A stretch of 64,000 nucleotides of DNA from Rhytidiadelphus loreus. Its lineage: Eukaryota > Streptophyta > Bryopsida > Hypnales > Hylocomiaceae. The notes below the pieces were generated by a model, which made no database searches, was not told the DNA's origin, and saw only the letters and a program-made list of their open reading frames with translations. The DNA is taken from positions 3,911,001 through 3,975,000 of the forward strand of contig OX344765.1 in NCBI GenBank assembly GCA_947034895.1. Direction: 5' to 3'. Both the position numbers and the translations under genes were made by a program. This document shows, piece after piece, positions 24,301-37,034 of the stretch; positions within the stretch are counted from its first letter, which is position 1; each line of letters opens with the position of its first letter.

Positions 24301-27300
24301 TTATTGGAAATATCTCCACCTGGTTGCTTACTTACTGATATTAAAGAATTAAAAGTGTCGGTTTATGTGCAAGCAACATATGTTTGAAGGCATGCTAATG
24401 TAGTAACTACTACTACTCATGCAATGTTAGAAGTAGGACCGGTAAGTTGTGACCTTGATCATACACTTCCTTTGGCATACATATTGATCAATGGTGGGTC
24501 TAGCTAGTGCACAAGAAACAAGCATATTAACATATCCTTGCTGTCCTGCAGCTCCTCCTCAAATGAATCAGCTAAGATAAGGTAATTAATTATCAATTTA
24601 CAACTGAGTGAGTGAGACCTGTTCTTGCAAAACCCATCACTAGTTCGGTTGCATGGCATCATAAAACTAAATGCCATTCATGATATCTGGGATATTTGGG
24701 GTCAGTTTTTTGAAATGCTCACAAGGTGAGTGACAAGCCAATGCCAGAAAGTCCTTGAATGAATGATATTTTTGAAGGTGAGTTAAATAAGACGCATCAT
24801 TCGGGTTCACAATCAGGTTCTAGAAAATAGAATTTGGGTAGACTTTTTCATTTGTGTAGGAAACCATGGCGTGATCATTCCTGTGGGTGGGCCGGTGGGG
24901 TAGAAGCCCACTGATTACCAGTCCTGACAGGCCCTTCAGTTGCATGAGGATTGGATGGACGGACGGACAGACGGAGGACCAATTTTAATTCGCGGGTCAG
25001 GCCCTTGGAAAAAGTAAGGCATTTCCCAGTTCCCCACAGCTTCTACTAGGCCTCAAAAGTCCCGGCCCCTAGCTAATGAATATTAAACTAGGCCAAAGAT
25101 TCACACAAGATCTATACATTAATCAACCAACCCCCTAAATTAAAAAGGCAATTGGACAATTGAATGTCTTCCGGACCAACATTTGGAAATTTGGGCACGT
25201 CACCTGGGTGAAAGTCAATTGTGAATGGATCTTTTCAAGATTTTGACACAAAAGGTGTAGACATGTACCCTATTTGTGAGAAGAAGAAATAAAATTACAA
25301 TTGGGTTTCCGGATCAAAAGTTAGAGTGCCCAATAGAATTTGAAGCAATTCAGATAGTCCCGAGGGACACCTTTCGAGCATCTTGTGCTAACCCCCACAT
25401 GTTCTTTTGAAGTTTGGCATGTATGTAAAAAATATTACATGGTATGAAATTGTCAATGAAAACTAAATTTAGTTCTAAAATCACACTCCAAGAAGAGTCA
25501 AATTTTGTTAACTATGTCAAACAATTTTGAAAACAAAACAACTTCTTCTAACTTCAAATGCTATAATCTTGCATCTGTGTTGAATTGTCAAAGATTTTGA
25601 AAAATTCTTTCCACACATTTTCAATGATTGGTTCTATTTTTTGTCCATCCACATTTATTTATTTTTTTAAATTCTCCAATGCACAAGAAATCATCGAAAA
25701 GTAAGGGAGACCTTTTAATTGGTTTTGAAATTTTGTGTAAATGTACCTAAGAAGTTGTGATATTCAATGGTGTAGAGTCTCAATTGTGAGTAGTTCTTGT
25801 TTGGCAAGGATGGAGAAAAAAAAATTCACTCACTTCAAATGTTATAACCTTACAATCCATGTGATATTTTTTTTACACATTGCCGTATAAGTTTCACAAC
25901 ACTTTTGTGCTTTTGGAATTGGAAAAAAAAATCAATCTCAAATTTTGGTAAATGCACCCAAAATTGCCAATTTTTGCCAATTTCTCTTGACAAACACCCT
26001 CCATTTCTTTAGTAGTTAAATAGAGAGTTTCCACTTTAAAATTTCTTTTCATTTTAGAGTAGAAAACATCTAGAAAAGTGCACATTATTGTGACACTTGC
26101 CCAAATTAAAGCAACTAGTGTATCTATGTATGTTATTGTTTGAAATATACATAGTCTAAATGAGTGTTTCAAATACTATATACTATCACTATTAGAAAAG
26201 GATGTTCAAAGTTTCAATTGTAAAATGTTGTCAAAAAAATCATAAATTTTATTTAGTGTTAAGAAGGACATTGAAATTCATATGTCGAAAAGAATGCTAT
26301 AACAATTGGAACAAATGTAGAAGATAAAAAATAAATAAAAATTGGGCTCCCTTGTCTATCTAAATAGCAACTATGCATGTCCAACAGGCTAAACAACACC
26401 TTTTCAATTTTCACCTTGGTCCCCTTGTAGTTAAAGGTGGTCAAATTCCAATATAAATTGCATATATATAAATAAATAAAAAATATATTTGTTACTTAAA
26501 TAAATAGCAAGTCTTAACGTGTCTTTTATGTCACTAATTTCAAAATGTAGAAGTGCTATATCTTTTAAAACATTTTTCAATATATATTTTTTAATTTTTA
26601 AAGGTCAAATTGTCTAAAAAAAATGGTTTTAGATGAAAAAACGATTTTAGCTACTTAGAGTTCTTTTTTCATCTCTTCAAATTTTTGGTTAATAATATGG
26701 TGATTGTTGAACATTTTTATTATAACAATTTTAAAATTTCTCATCAACAAATATTTTATAAAATTTGAAAAAGAGTATTCAATGACTTTTTAGCTTTAAA
26801 GGTATGATAAGACAAAAGAAAGTTGCAATGTAAGTCATAGATGCCACATTTAACTACTTTTGAACTATTCAATGAATTCTAAACTAAACATCCAAAGATC
26901 TCTAAATAATAACATCGTGAGATTTCCCGATGTTTGTATAGATCTCTGGATGTTTTGTATTGATCTCCTGATGTATTGCATAGATTTTCTAATGTTTTAG
27001 ATTATTTCTTGATGACCATATTTTTTTCTCCCAATGACCATTATTAATTCTGGACTTTAAAATTTAAAATTAATGAAATTCCAAAAAATTAGTGAAGTTT
27101 GGAAAAAATTACATTACAATTATATTAGTTGCATTTCAAGCTTGTTAAAATATTCATTAGAAACATTTTAAAATTTTAATCCATATTAAAATAAAAAAAT
27201 AATATTATTTTTAATTTATTTATTTTATATCAAATTATTGATCATAATAAAAGCAAATCTAATTGTATGGATGAACTCTATGCTTATTAATAGAAATTTT

Positions 27301-28064
27301 TAATCAAATATTCTTCATACATTTATTTCTAAGGAATTTTTTTATAAAGAATGTTATGTAGAAGTATTAAATTTATGTTGTATGTGTGTAGTAGCCTAAT
27401 ATAATCCAATTTTGTTTTAATTTCTAAAAATATCTTAATATTTACTATTACAATTTTTTTTAATTTCACACTTTAGATTTGAGAGATTTGGATACCCTAA
27501 AATGATGAATTTCACTAGGAATTTTAAAAGGCACATTCCACCACTAGGATTGCATTTACGAATAGGAGGACAATTAAAAAACATCAAATATCTTATGAAA
27601 CAAGGTTACAAACATGTCTCTATTGCGCATACAATTGTGGACTTAAAAAAAATATTTATTTGCCATTTATTTTTTGGAATGTCTTCTTCAAGAATTTTTT
27701 GCTAATGCTTTATTTTTAGTTTGTTTTTGTTTTTGATTTTCTATTTAAATGTTGTTATATCGGGGGGGGGGGGGGGGATTCTAATTTAGCACTTTTCTAA
27801 TTCTCCTACTTGGTGAATTTTTTTGAGCTTGATCTTCCTAAGATATAATCTCTTTGAAGATCTAAATATTAACCTTATTTTTCATATTTAAAAAAAATAT
27901 TACATGACTTGTGACTCATAATATAATCCCTGCAAAATCTTGTAAGCAATGACAAAATGCAAAAACACCCTAATTCTACAAGTACTACACTTTGGCAACA
28001 TCCATAGTATAGAAAACGAAATAAAAGCCCGTGATACACACGTACGCCAAGTGTAATAAGTGGC
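24301..28064. other. AT-rich repeat spacer
   Basis: No gene recognised. About 25400-25580 is an old direct repeat of about 28315-28490 (shared GGCATGTATGTAA, then TCTCCTAACTTCAAG / TTCTAACTTCAAATG). A 16-nt poly(G) tract lies at 27762-27777. Confidence 0.4.
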
Positions 28065-29311
28065 TTAACTCCTAATGGACCAAGTATCCATTCAACATAT
28101 GCAATAAATCTCGGACAGCTTCCTATGAAGTCATTTGTAGTCAGATGTTCATGAAATTTGGACACGATGTGTAAACATGTGCTTCCTTGGTGTAAAACTT
28201 ATTTTTTTTCGATTGGATGCTCAAATCAAAAGTTATGTTGCCCTAAACTTTTGAGGCAACTCGAGCAATTTAAAAATCTTTGGAGAATCTTCTGCAAAAG
28301 GCTCATCAACTTTTGAAATTTGGCATGTATGTAACTAATAAATTATGGCATATAATTTTCCAAGAATAAACAAATTTTAGGCATCAAATTTCATTCTAAG
28401 GGGAATCAAACTTTATTAGTTATGTTAGGGCAGTTTCAAGAAAAAACATTTTCTCCTAACTTCAAGTCCTATTATCTTGCAAATATCTGTAAAGTCAAAA
28501 TTCTTTAAAAAATTTCCACATATTCCAAATGTTTGTCTCTAAATTTTCACTATTTGGATTTGAAATAAAAAAATTCCTCATTGCACAAGAAATCATCAAA
28601 AAATGACTTACGTATTGCCAATTCACTTAACCTCTTTGCATTACAAGGTGATTTAGTGTAAGCCAAACATCTTAGTTGCTTCTAAAAATTTTCATGAGTG
28701 AACCTAACATCATATACTAAATGGTAAAAATCCTCATTTCTATCATTAGAAGAAATTCAGCTATTGTAGATGGCCGCAAGTTCCTTGAGTTCCCTAACTT
28801 TGTGAATTCAGCCACATGCATAGTATGATGTGGCCGAAGTTCGACCACATGAAATTTTAATATTTAATCATTAAAAAAAATAAAAAATAAATAAATTAAT
28901 TTTTTAATATTATTTTTTAAATTATAAAAAAAATAAAAATTATAAAAAAAGAATTTGACTGCATACGTCTGGCTTATAGTGAGGGGAACATGCATGAAAC
29001 AACCTTCCCTTGGCATGGAATCTCTTCTAATGGTAGATAAAAAATTATACTCCAAAAAGGCCCAAAGTCTACTGACCCTATTTTGCAGGAATGAAAAAAA
29101 GTTTTTTTCTCACTTCAAATGTTATAATCTTTCAATCCACATGGTCAAGTGGGCTGAAAATTTTCCCACACTTTGGTCAAATACTTTACTTTAGTTTCAT
29201 TTGGTTGAAGTTTCAAAAAAAGTTTTAATTTTCATTTTTGAACAACATACCCCAAACCAACAATTTTTGACAATACTTCCCTAAAAAAACCTTGAGTCCT
29301 TTACGGGGTAA
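28065..29311. mobile_element. Possible large TTAACCC-family element
   Basis: The left end ttaactcctaatggac and right end gtcctttacggggtaa are imperfect inverted repeats about 1.25 kb apart. The interior is AT-rich and non-coding. The ends are more diverged than those at 15593-16519, so the pairing is tentative. Confidence 0.4.
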
Positions 29312-29319
29312 CAATCACC

Positions 29320-30440
29320 CCCTTGTTTGGCCCGTTTGCTAATATTGAAGCCCCTTTCACATTGGTGAAAATTAGTAGCCTTCTCCAAAAAACCAACATT
29401 AGCCAAGAGGAAAACCCTATAAAGATGAAGATGCTTGTCCAAACCCATTGGTTTGCTAGAATAGAAGACTCAAATAATTTGTGTGTCACCCAATGGAACA
29501 AATATCACATAAAACCATAGTGGTAGTGCACTTGAAACTTCTACACAATATACATTTCAACCCAATTGAAATTCATGAACGGATAGAGTCAATTTGCCCA
29601 TCAGTATGTGGCAAGTAACATGGCGCACAATTGTGTGTGATCTTTCAAGATTTTGCAATCACAATCCTCCAAGGGTACACTCTCGGCTTGAGCACCTCAT
29701 GCATACATGATGTCTTTAGCCTCCTTCTAATATCTTCCCATAATACATAGTGTCTCTATATTACGCAATAGAAAGATTTTCCAAAGTCATTGGCATCATT
29801 TTCTTATAAAATTCTGGACATTGCTCACATACACATGCCCATGTGTCCAAATCATCAATGATATCTAGCATGATGTAAGCATTCTACTTAATGGCCACAA
29901 ATAAAACCACATGACATCCAAACAATAGATAATAAGGTGAAAAAGAAACTAGAAAGTTTGCTTATTTAATCAGTAGCTCATCACTATTCATGGAAGTTGT
30001 GAGTTCCAATCTCTATGATGCCCATCCTTCAAGCTATACTTTTGAAGCCCTTTTTTTATAGTTTGTACCATGAGCTTTGCAAACTGTCAACCTCAGGGTG
30101 ATTTCTTGAAGTAGTGCAATGACCAATTATAGTTTGTTTACACAAGACTTGAAACTTACCCAAGAACCCATGCCCTGGATCAATCAACACCTTAGTTGGA
30201 ATTCCAAAGCAATTGAACATGCCATCCAAAAATAGACAAGGTCCCCCTTCACTGAACTTGACATGCAATGCCACCAATTCAATCTAGTTAGAAAGGGATT
30301 CAATCATTACCAACACATAGTTGTTATATCGTGGTGTCATCAGTAATGGCTTTATAGATTTCAAACTCCATCTATAGTCCAATCCTATGATTGGCAACAA
30401 TTGTAACGAAGGCATTGGGCACAAACCTCTTGGTTGATTC
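29320..30440 (-). pseudogene. Ty3/gypsy integrase and C-terminal pol remnant
   Basis: Minus-strand translation from about 30420 downward gives GLDYRWSLKSI, NNYVLVMIESLSN, stop, IELVALHVKF, then an open piece (30277-30056) with FGIPTKVLIDPGHGFLGKF and HCTTSRNHPEVDSL. These match the integrase core (FGxPxxVLxDxGxxF, TTSRxHPxxDG). Further down are SPYYLLFGCHV, LDTWACVCEQCPEF and KKMMPMTLENLSIA, typical of the region after the integrase core. Several in-frame stops and a His in place of the expected Gln/Arg show decay. It is probably the same lineage as the reverse transcriptase fragment at 18190-18425; no LTR ends were identified. Confidence 0.8.
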
Positions 30441-33400
30441 ATTGTAGCTCCATTAGCACAAACACATGATGAAGATAAAATTAATTAAATAATCAATCCA
30501 AATCACATACAAAGGGGGGATGTTTGGCCAATGTCATTCCGATTGATGTATTTGGTAAGACTAGGCTAATTATCTCCTAAATCAACAATATAAAAGAAGC
30601 TTTCACTTAATTTTTTAGTAAGGGCTCAATGTCAATAAGTGAGGGTTACCAAAACAATAAGGTTTCAACCCAATGGCCTTCACATAAGAATTGTTTAGAC
30701 CCCTCTAAACATCTTTATGTTCACATGTGGTGCCAAAGTGGGATTATTGAAACTTGCTAAAGTTCATGTCTATGTTTAGTGTAGTGCTAGAAAACTAGCT
30801 ACACTAGATGGATGCCCATTAAATTTCTACTACCATATGATTGCATGAGTTTTATTTGCAAAATCCCATCTCTCTAGTTATGTGGGTTTTACAAGTTTCA
30901 TTGAGTACCATCAACCCCCATTGGCCTAACTATTGGTTGGGGTTGCAATGGAGAGGATTAGACAATGTGTCTACAATATACAATTTTTTCCACTCCAAAG
31001 CCAATGGACAAAACACTCCAACAACTCACAAGTGACCAAGATAATACACAAGATCACCTATTTCTACATAGGTCATTCTAGACTACCCAAAACTCCCCAA
31101 AATATCTCTAAGCACCCCTAAATCTATTCCAAAACTTCCCATAGACACCTTGATATTAGCCAAATTTAGAAATTTAGATCCATTTAGAACCACTTAGTCG
31201 GTATAGAAATTAGTTTTATATCCTAATTAATCACCATTTCAACCCATGAAACCTTTAAAATCTTCATTATAAAATATTTGAACCTTGAACAAGGCCATTC
31301 AACTTTCGGCAACAATGCAAATACAGGGGGAAAAAAAATTATATTTTTTTAATAATTTTTTTTCACAAAGAAGATAAGAAAAAAATTGAAATCACCAAAC
31401 TGACTTAGTGGCACATCAGATCTTGAAGAGAAAGGAAGAAAAAGAAAGAAAGAAAGAAATTTAATATATATATATTTATAGAGGCTGTAATTGAACCTGT
31501 TGTATGCTGTCTTGCAACCCTTTCCTGGGTTCAGATTTTTGTAATGCTAAAAGAACCCCCTTTGGTTCATCTTTAGCTTAAGACATCTTGTTAAATAAAA
31601 ATACTTGAGGTATTGAGGTTTTGATAATTAGGATTTAATCTTAATTAAATTTAATTAAGTGAGGTTAATTAGCTTAAATATTTAAGCAACTTAATTAATT
31701 GTGATTAAATAATTACAATTTAATCTACGTGCAGCCACCCCCGGACCCCTTGACACCACATTAGATGAATTGACTCTGCCACCTCACCATCCACGGATTG
31801 CCAACTCAACAGATTTGACAGGTCTGCTTAGTTACCACAGCCACGTTATCTATAGACGGGTGTAACAGACTTCAGTGCTTGTGGCATTTTCAAGGCACGT
31901 CCACTGTATTTCAGTGCAACTCTGTTTGTAGAGCAATGTGATATTTTGGCGTTGTATATATTATTTATTTTTTTAATTTTTAATTTTTAATTTTTTTAAT
32001 TTTTAATGGTATCCTAGTTAAATCAAAGTAGTGCTTCTGTATGCTTTCTACAATCCAAAACCTTAATTGCCAAGGAATCACTGATTTCCTTCTTCTAGAT
32101 CATTTACATTAATGTGAACCAAAGTAAAATACTGTCATACTTAATATAAAAAATCACAAACTTCTAACCAAACACAATCCTCCATAGTTACCACTGATTT
32201 TAGGGTTTTAGAATTCAATGCAGCAGTACTCTCACGCTATGTGGTTTATCTTTGTGAATCTCTAGACAGTTAACAAGAGTTTTCAAACAAACTTCTTCAA
32301 TCACATGTTCAAATTCAAAAATTTCAAAGTACACACTTTGAGTGGCAAACTAGCTCATGTATGCTAAATCTTACAAAGAGCTTATCTATGAGCTAAAAAT
32401 TATGGGCATCCAAAGAGGGTAGAGTCTTGGAGAACTACGGACTTGAATCTTTAAAGGGCTGTAACTTTCTTAATGCTTCTTGCATTTGAAAAAGTAGATA
32501 ATCCACAATGATTCATGGAAGAGAGAGTAAAAAAATGGACTTGCACTTTGGATTTGGAGTTTGGAGATAAAAGTTATCCCATAGAGATATTAGAGGACAT
32601 TTAGGGTCAAGTTTTGAGACTAAGGCATGGAATTGGGTGGTCTTCTAAGATAAAGTGTATTTGGAATGTTTTAGAGACCCTTAGGAGGATAGGGTTTACC
32701 AAATCTTACAAAGAATACTATGAGGAGGGGTGGGTGGCATGTGAATTATTAGAAGATCATATTGTGGGTGCGTGGCATGTGCACTATTAGAAGATCATGA
32801 CCCATGGTGTCATTAGGAATAAAGTGCTACAAAAGTACTTTGGTGAACTTTAAGAGGTAAGTGTCATTAAAGGGCATTATAATAGTCATGCCTTGCGATT
32901 CTTTGTTCTTTGCTGAAGATTCAAAGCTCTTCTCTGACTATAGTATTCTATTATTGGATATATGTCTGATGTAGGTATCCCTTCTCAAACTCTCCAGACT
33001 TTAGAAAAGTATTCTTCCGGAAATGAAAAAAATATTGGAAAATTACAAAAACTATATAATTTTGTAAACATTATGTTGGTATACAACAATTATGTGTTAC
33101 ATAGGTCAAATTCAAAAATTAAATTTTTTCTAATTTATCATATTTAGCACTTTGTCTGTTTGTCACATTAAAGTAATGAAATTATTACGTATTTAAGGTT
33201 TTTTATTTTCTTAAAGTAGTTGTGCACCTCATTCACTTTGTATTTATGTATATCATTGGTTTTTAGGACAAAGATGTTGTGAAATCATAGTCTGTTTAAA
33301 TTGCATAAAAATACAAGATTTTTTATGGTTCTTGTAAATAAAGAAATATATCAATTCATCAAATTAAGAATTAAAATTAAATATAGATATGACTCAAACA

Positions 33401-35153
33401 TTGTTTTAGCTAGATTTCATATTCATAAATTACTTTGCTATAAATTGGTATTCCAGATTAATCCTTTTGTCTCAAATGTGGACCTGGGACAATATTCCTT
33501 GTGAGGAACAAAAAAACAAAACGGAATACCAAAATTGTTCAAATTTTATTGCTCAATGGTATTTTGGATGGAGTATTGTAACTTTCCCATGAATTTGTCA
33601 TTAAATTCATGTAAAGTAAAAAAATGTAATTTCTAAGACACATTGAATGAGTTTGAAAATGACAGTGTTTTAGTAGGACAATCCTTTTGTGTACCCATAT
33701 TATTTAGAAACTTATTCTATTTTGCAACCTTTGTTATTTTGCGTAAGCATCCATCATTCTCCACATTCTATCCAAAATCCTAAGCGCATTTGGAAGTTGC
33801 ATAATGTCAAGTTTAGGTTCCAACATCTGTTTACTTCAGTTTGGAATGCTCACAATAGTGCTCATTCTACAAATTCTCCCTGCAAACTCGTCTTTCTAAA
33901 TCTCCAAGTTCATGAACTACGCCAATCTAGAGTACATACTCAACGTCTACATCATTGACTGCAAGAGATGTTGTACAAACACAAGTGTTACTCTCAACTT
34001 CCAACAATATCACCCCTGCTCGTCTTCTAGTGCCTCCTCTGAATCCTTGTTACTATAAGATAGTTGTGAGAACCTTGTCTTTGGACTACATAATGCATTT
34101 TTAGAATTCCCCACAGTAAGTTCCATGTAGAGAATGTTTTTTGCTATTGAATGAGTGACCTTGTTCCCTCTTTTAAACCTCTAAGTTTAGTCCCAATAAT
34201 GCACCATAGTGTTGAGTCTCTCCTCAAGGTTGCAATTCCAACACACAAATAAAACTTCCTCAAAAATGAACCCAAAATGCATTTTTGAAGCTAAATAGTT
34301 GTCAATTTTCACTACACTTACAACTATATATATAAAATGCATGTTTTCTAAGTAATGAAATAGTTAAAGACTAAACACAACTCATGAACAAGTCAAGTCT
34401 AACGCCATTCTTAAAGAATAAAAACATACTAGAATGAAGTTCTAAGATGCATAGTACGTCTCACTCCATCCCATGAGAGACTCAACTTAAAAAAGGCGAG
34501 TCTTTTAAAACAATACATGCAAGTCATGGACACTTGGGGTCTCAATGAAGTTGTCAAGAGACACTGCTAAGACCAAAGCCAAAGCTCAAAGTCTACAACT
34601 AATAGTCAAACTAGGTTCCATCCCACTCGAAGTCTTCTCAAACACATCATCAAACTCTACAATGTTGGGGCTAATGTAATTCTCTAGACTGCGCTTTTCT
34701 AATGACAACACTATTTTGGCAACTTTTGATATAAAAAAATTAGCATTTTTCAAAACTATAATATTACAAGATTGTTAATATTATGGCATGGATAAAAGCA
34801 TGAAAATGTTAATGCTTAGTTTATTGCATTTGGTTATACTACAAAGAGTACTGCAAACTTTATAAAAAAAATTAAAAAAAACTACAAATAACTAGTAGAA
34901 CATCACAAGTATTGTATTCTCAAAATTTAATCCTAAGAAAAATTTCCTTCCAAATTTATACACCAAAATTTTTTATGAAATTTGTTTGAGAGAAAACTGA
35001 TGTTTTTATATTTAAGAAGTTATAAAGGAGTGGAAACATTCAAAAACTGAATTTAAAAAATAGCAATTCTTAACAACTTAATGGAGATAAGATTGCACTT
35101 TAGAAATGATGTAATTCATTTGAAAATTATACATTATGTATTTCTTTATAAAT
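30441..35153. other. AT-rich spacer, no gene recognised
   Basis: Possibly more decayed retroelement near 30441-31150. A GAAA microsatellite lies near 31435-31460. A 33-bp block (GTGGCATGTG, then ATTAGAAGATCAT) is duplicated at 32729-32800. No coding gene supported. Confidence 0.35.
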
Positions 35154-35863
35154 GGGTGATTGCAAGAAAGACTGGTAGCGTTTGGTCAAAAACTGCGTTT
35201 TTTCTGCCCAATACTAGGAGTACTACAAAATGGAGCAATCTCAACCATTGATCTGAAAAATCAACAACCAATAGTACTTTTGAGTACTTTTGAGTACTGA
35301 AACAATACTATTTAAAAAAAATGACAGTTTGTCACAAAAAGTAGATAAAATTAAGTATAAATTAATAAAAATTAGAAAATCATGAATAAAGAAAAAATAA
35401 AAATTGGACATTTATAAAGACTTGATAGTGATTACATTTCACCAAAAACTAGAAGTTGAAACCATCATGAAAGTTTGGAGTGCTATGCACAAGGAACCCC
35501 TATTTGCATGCATGTTGAGGACAAAGAATTGTGTTTTTTTGAATTCCCTTTGGTGGTCATATGCTCATTTAGTGTGGAAATAGGCCACAAAAAAGTCAAG
35601 TGAACATCATGTTTTTTGGATCATACTTCACAGTACAAAACCCCCTATATCGCAAAGTGTGACAAATGAGCTAAATTGATATTTATTTATTAATTTTTTT
35701 TAAATTTTTTTTTGAAAAATAACAAATCTCATGTTTTCTGAGTTAGCAATCTTCCATAAAAATTTCAAGTCCATTGGCTTCAATTTCCAAAAGTTACGGC
35801 CAAAACCAACTCTGTCACTTCAATTGTGACGCCTCATAGGACCGGTCTTTCTTGCAGTCACCC
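35154..35863. mobile_element. DNA element of about 710 bp with 22-bp inverted ends
   Basis: GGGTGATTGCAAGAAAGACT at the left pairs with the complement of the right end, GGTCTTTCTTGCAGTCACCC (about 21 of 23 over the full termini). The interior is non-coding and AT-rich. Superfamily not assigned. Confidence 0.6.
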
Positions 35864-36101
35864 AAATGCAATTATTTTCCATCTCTTGAGATAACTTGCA
35901 CCTAATTACAACCCCTTCTAATAAAATCAAATAGACTCATATTGTCTAATATATATTGCTTCAATTCACGAGAGCCTATGATGACTTTTGGATATACCTA
36001 TTTACAATTTACAATAATTTGGAAATTCAAAGTTTTTTTCATACAATGTTCCAAAAATGCGTAAAAAGGGGATTAAGAATTTACTCTTTTTGACTTCCAA
36101 T

Positions 36102-36288
36102 CACTAGAAGAAAACTATGTTGTAGTCAACAAAACCATATCAGATTGGTTTTGTTGACTACGTTGTTGAAAACGCAGTGAAAACACAAAATCTGCGTTTT
36201 TATGTGTTTTCATTGCGTTTTCAACAACTCAGTCAACAAAACCAATATGATGTGGTTTTGTTGACTGCGACATAGTTTTCTTCTAGTG
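36102..36288. mobile_element. CACTA-type foldback MITE
   Basis: A nearly perfect inverted repeat spans the whole 187 bp (arms of about 88 nt). It begins CACTAGAAGAAAACTATGT and ends with the complement, CATAGTTTTCTTCTAGTG. AAT on both sides (36099-36101, 36289-36291) is a 3-bp target duplication. CACTA termini with a 3-bp duplication are diagnostic of En/Spm. A transcript would form a long hairpin. Confidence 0.8.
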
Positions 36289-36623
36289 AATTGACAAGAT
36301 CCAACAAAAGAAATTAGGCAATCCTGAAGAAAAAGAACAAGTAAATAATGCTCCATTGCTTAATCGGACGTATTTAGGCGTTAGTAGTTATTACCTTTAA
36401 TACCTCGTTCGAGATCATTCAAGATGTTAGGAACTCTCCTCATCAAACCCTTTTAGGAGTGAATATCCTCGTTAACCCAAAAATCCAACCAAGTGCACCC
36501 GGGTCCACAACCGCATTTTGGAAGGCTTAGCTTTGCTTTGCTCCACCCAAGAGGAGTTTACACGCTAAGTGCAAGAGACCCACTCTCTGACTGACTGACT
36601 GTGAGGGGATTACCAGGGTGTAA

Positions 36624-37031
36624 GAGCATGCCCACCCGTCATGCAAAACGGATGACTTCTTAAAAGAAGTTGCCAAATCTGCCCCACCCGTCTTGCATAA
36701 CGGATGACCTGTTAAGAAGTCATGTCTGTAAACCACTTGCGGCCTGCAAAACAGGGTGCTTTTGCAGGCCACTCTCCGCAGCCTGCAAAACGACTTTCCC
36801 GACAAGCAACGAGTTCCTGCAGGCAAGTTTGGCGGAGGAAGTGACTTGCAATGTGCGTTCGAGACAGGTGGTGACAGTTGATTGGATTAGCTTAAGCAAC
36901 TGGATCTGCTAGTTCGGCTTCTTAACCAACTGCGGGTGGGGCGCAGCTCACCACCCGGCTTGCAAAGCGGATGGTTCTGCATTTTGCAGGCCAAATCACC
37001 ACCGCTTTTTGCAAGACGAGTGGTGATGCTC
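36624..37031. mobile_element. PIF/Harbinger-like (Tourist) MITE
   Basis: About 408 bp flanked by TAA target duplications (36621-36623 and 37032-37034). The termini GAGCATGCCCACCCGTC and GACGAGTGGTGATGCTC are imperfect inverted repeats. Inside, CACCCGTC(A/T)TGCA(A/T)AACGGATGA occurs twice. Far GC-richer than its surroundings. No transposase. Confidence 0.7.
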
Positions 37032-37034
37032 TAA

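Noticed and set aside
36102..36288. Hairpin considered as a microRNA gene
   Set aside because: CACTA termini and target duplications identify a transposon foldback; no known miRNA sequence was recognised in it.
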